This document shows, one piece after another, positions 5,497 to 5,572 of a stretch of DNA of 5,572 nt. Source of the DNA: Hungateiclostridiaceae bacterium UBA3934 (lineage in GTDB: Bacteria; Bacillota; Clostridia; Acetivibrionales; DTU013). The stretch's first letter is position 1; every line of letters begins with the position of its first letter. Both the position numbers and the translations under genes were made by a program. Location: NCBI GenBank assembly GCA_002385815.1, contig DGEE01000109.1, positions 1 to 5,572 of the forward strand, read 5' to 3'. The notes beneath the pieces were generated by a model. That model saw only the letters and a list, made by a program, of their open reading frames with translations. It was not told where the DNA came from and did not search any database.

Positions 5497-5525
5497 TTGA
5501 CAACAAAGCTGCCAGCTATTATAAT
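5497..5525 (+). promoter_or_regulatory. Consensus sigma-A promoter of the tRNA gene
   Basis: TTGACA (5497-5502) and TATAAT (5520-5525) are separated by exactly 17 bases, a perfect consensus match. Transcription should start near 5532, leaving a leader of about 15 bases before the tRNA at 5547. Such strength is normal for stable RNA genes. Confidence 0.92.
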
Positions 5526-5546
5526 ATGATAGTGTTACTCAGGCAT

Positions 5547-5572
5547 GCGCCATTAGCTCAGTTGGTAGAGCA
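5547..5572 (+). tRNA. 5' part of a tRNA, probably tRNA-Lys (cut by window edge)
   Basis: The sequence fits tRNA positions 1-26 exactly: acceptor strand GCGCCAT, T8, A9, D-stem GCTC, D-loop AGTTGGTA with the conserved GG, D-stem GAGC and A26. The anticodon lies beyond the window, so identity is not seen. From memory, the first half closely resembles Bacillus and clostridial tRNA-Lys. It is divergent from degS and driven by the consensus promoter just upstream; more tRNA genes may follow. Confidence 0.88.

Overview
The window looks like chromosomal DNA from a low-to-moderate GC Gram-positive bacterium, most likely a member of the Clostridia. The reasons are a DegS/DegU-type two-component pair with a cytoplasmic coiled-coil kinase, strong purine-rich Shine-Dalgarno sites before nearly every gene, a consensus sigma-A promoter before a tRNA, and a Tad pilus locus of the Firmicutes kind. 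No genus can be named from sequence reading alone.

All protein genes lie on the minus strand, so transcription runs from high to low coordinates. At the right edge, on the plus strand, a tRNA gene (probably tRNA-Lys) begins behind a perfect TTGACA-17-TATAAT promoter and runs off the window. Divergent from it are degS (5326-4145) and degU (4161-3514), overlapping and translationally linked. A strong inverted repeat 15 bases beyond the degU stop probably ends that transcript.

Next is a 665-base region without a recognisable gene (3513-2849). It holds the terminator-like structure, a separate hairpin, an array of eight copies of a roughly 20-base repeat (GGGGACAGTTCTGCACTTTT type, 3072-3269), a GC-rich stretch, and a weak candidate promoter for the next operon.

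The left half is the start of a Tad (tight adherence) type IVc pilus operon: flp (65-aa pilin with a G|QGMVEY prepilin cleavage site), tadE (pseudopilin-like), cpaB/rcpC (membrane-anchored SAF protein) and cpaE/tadZ (receiver domain fused to a ParA/MinD-like ATPase). CpaF, TadB, TadC and a prepilin peptidase would be expected further left but are not visible. Between flp and tadE lie two hairpins, one with a perfect 12-bp stem. They could attenuate transcription or protect the pilin mRNA, so that much more pilin than assembly protein is made.

The genes suggest a surface-pilus module next to a global-type response regulator that may control it. The CpaE receiver keeps all canonical phosphorylation residues, so phospho-signalling could also act directly on pilus assembly or localisation. 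The least explained element is the repeat array, whose unit spacing shrinks steadily from 28 to 23 bases. Several start codons were placed inside the longest open frames because the Shine-Dalgarno sites and domain boundaries point there.
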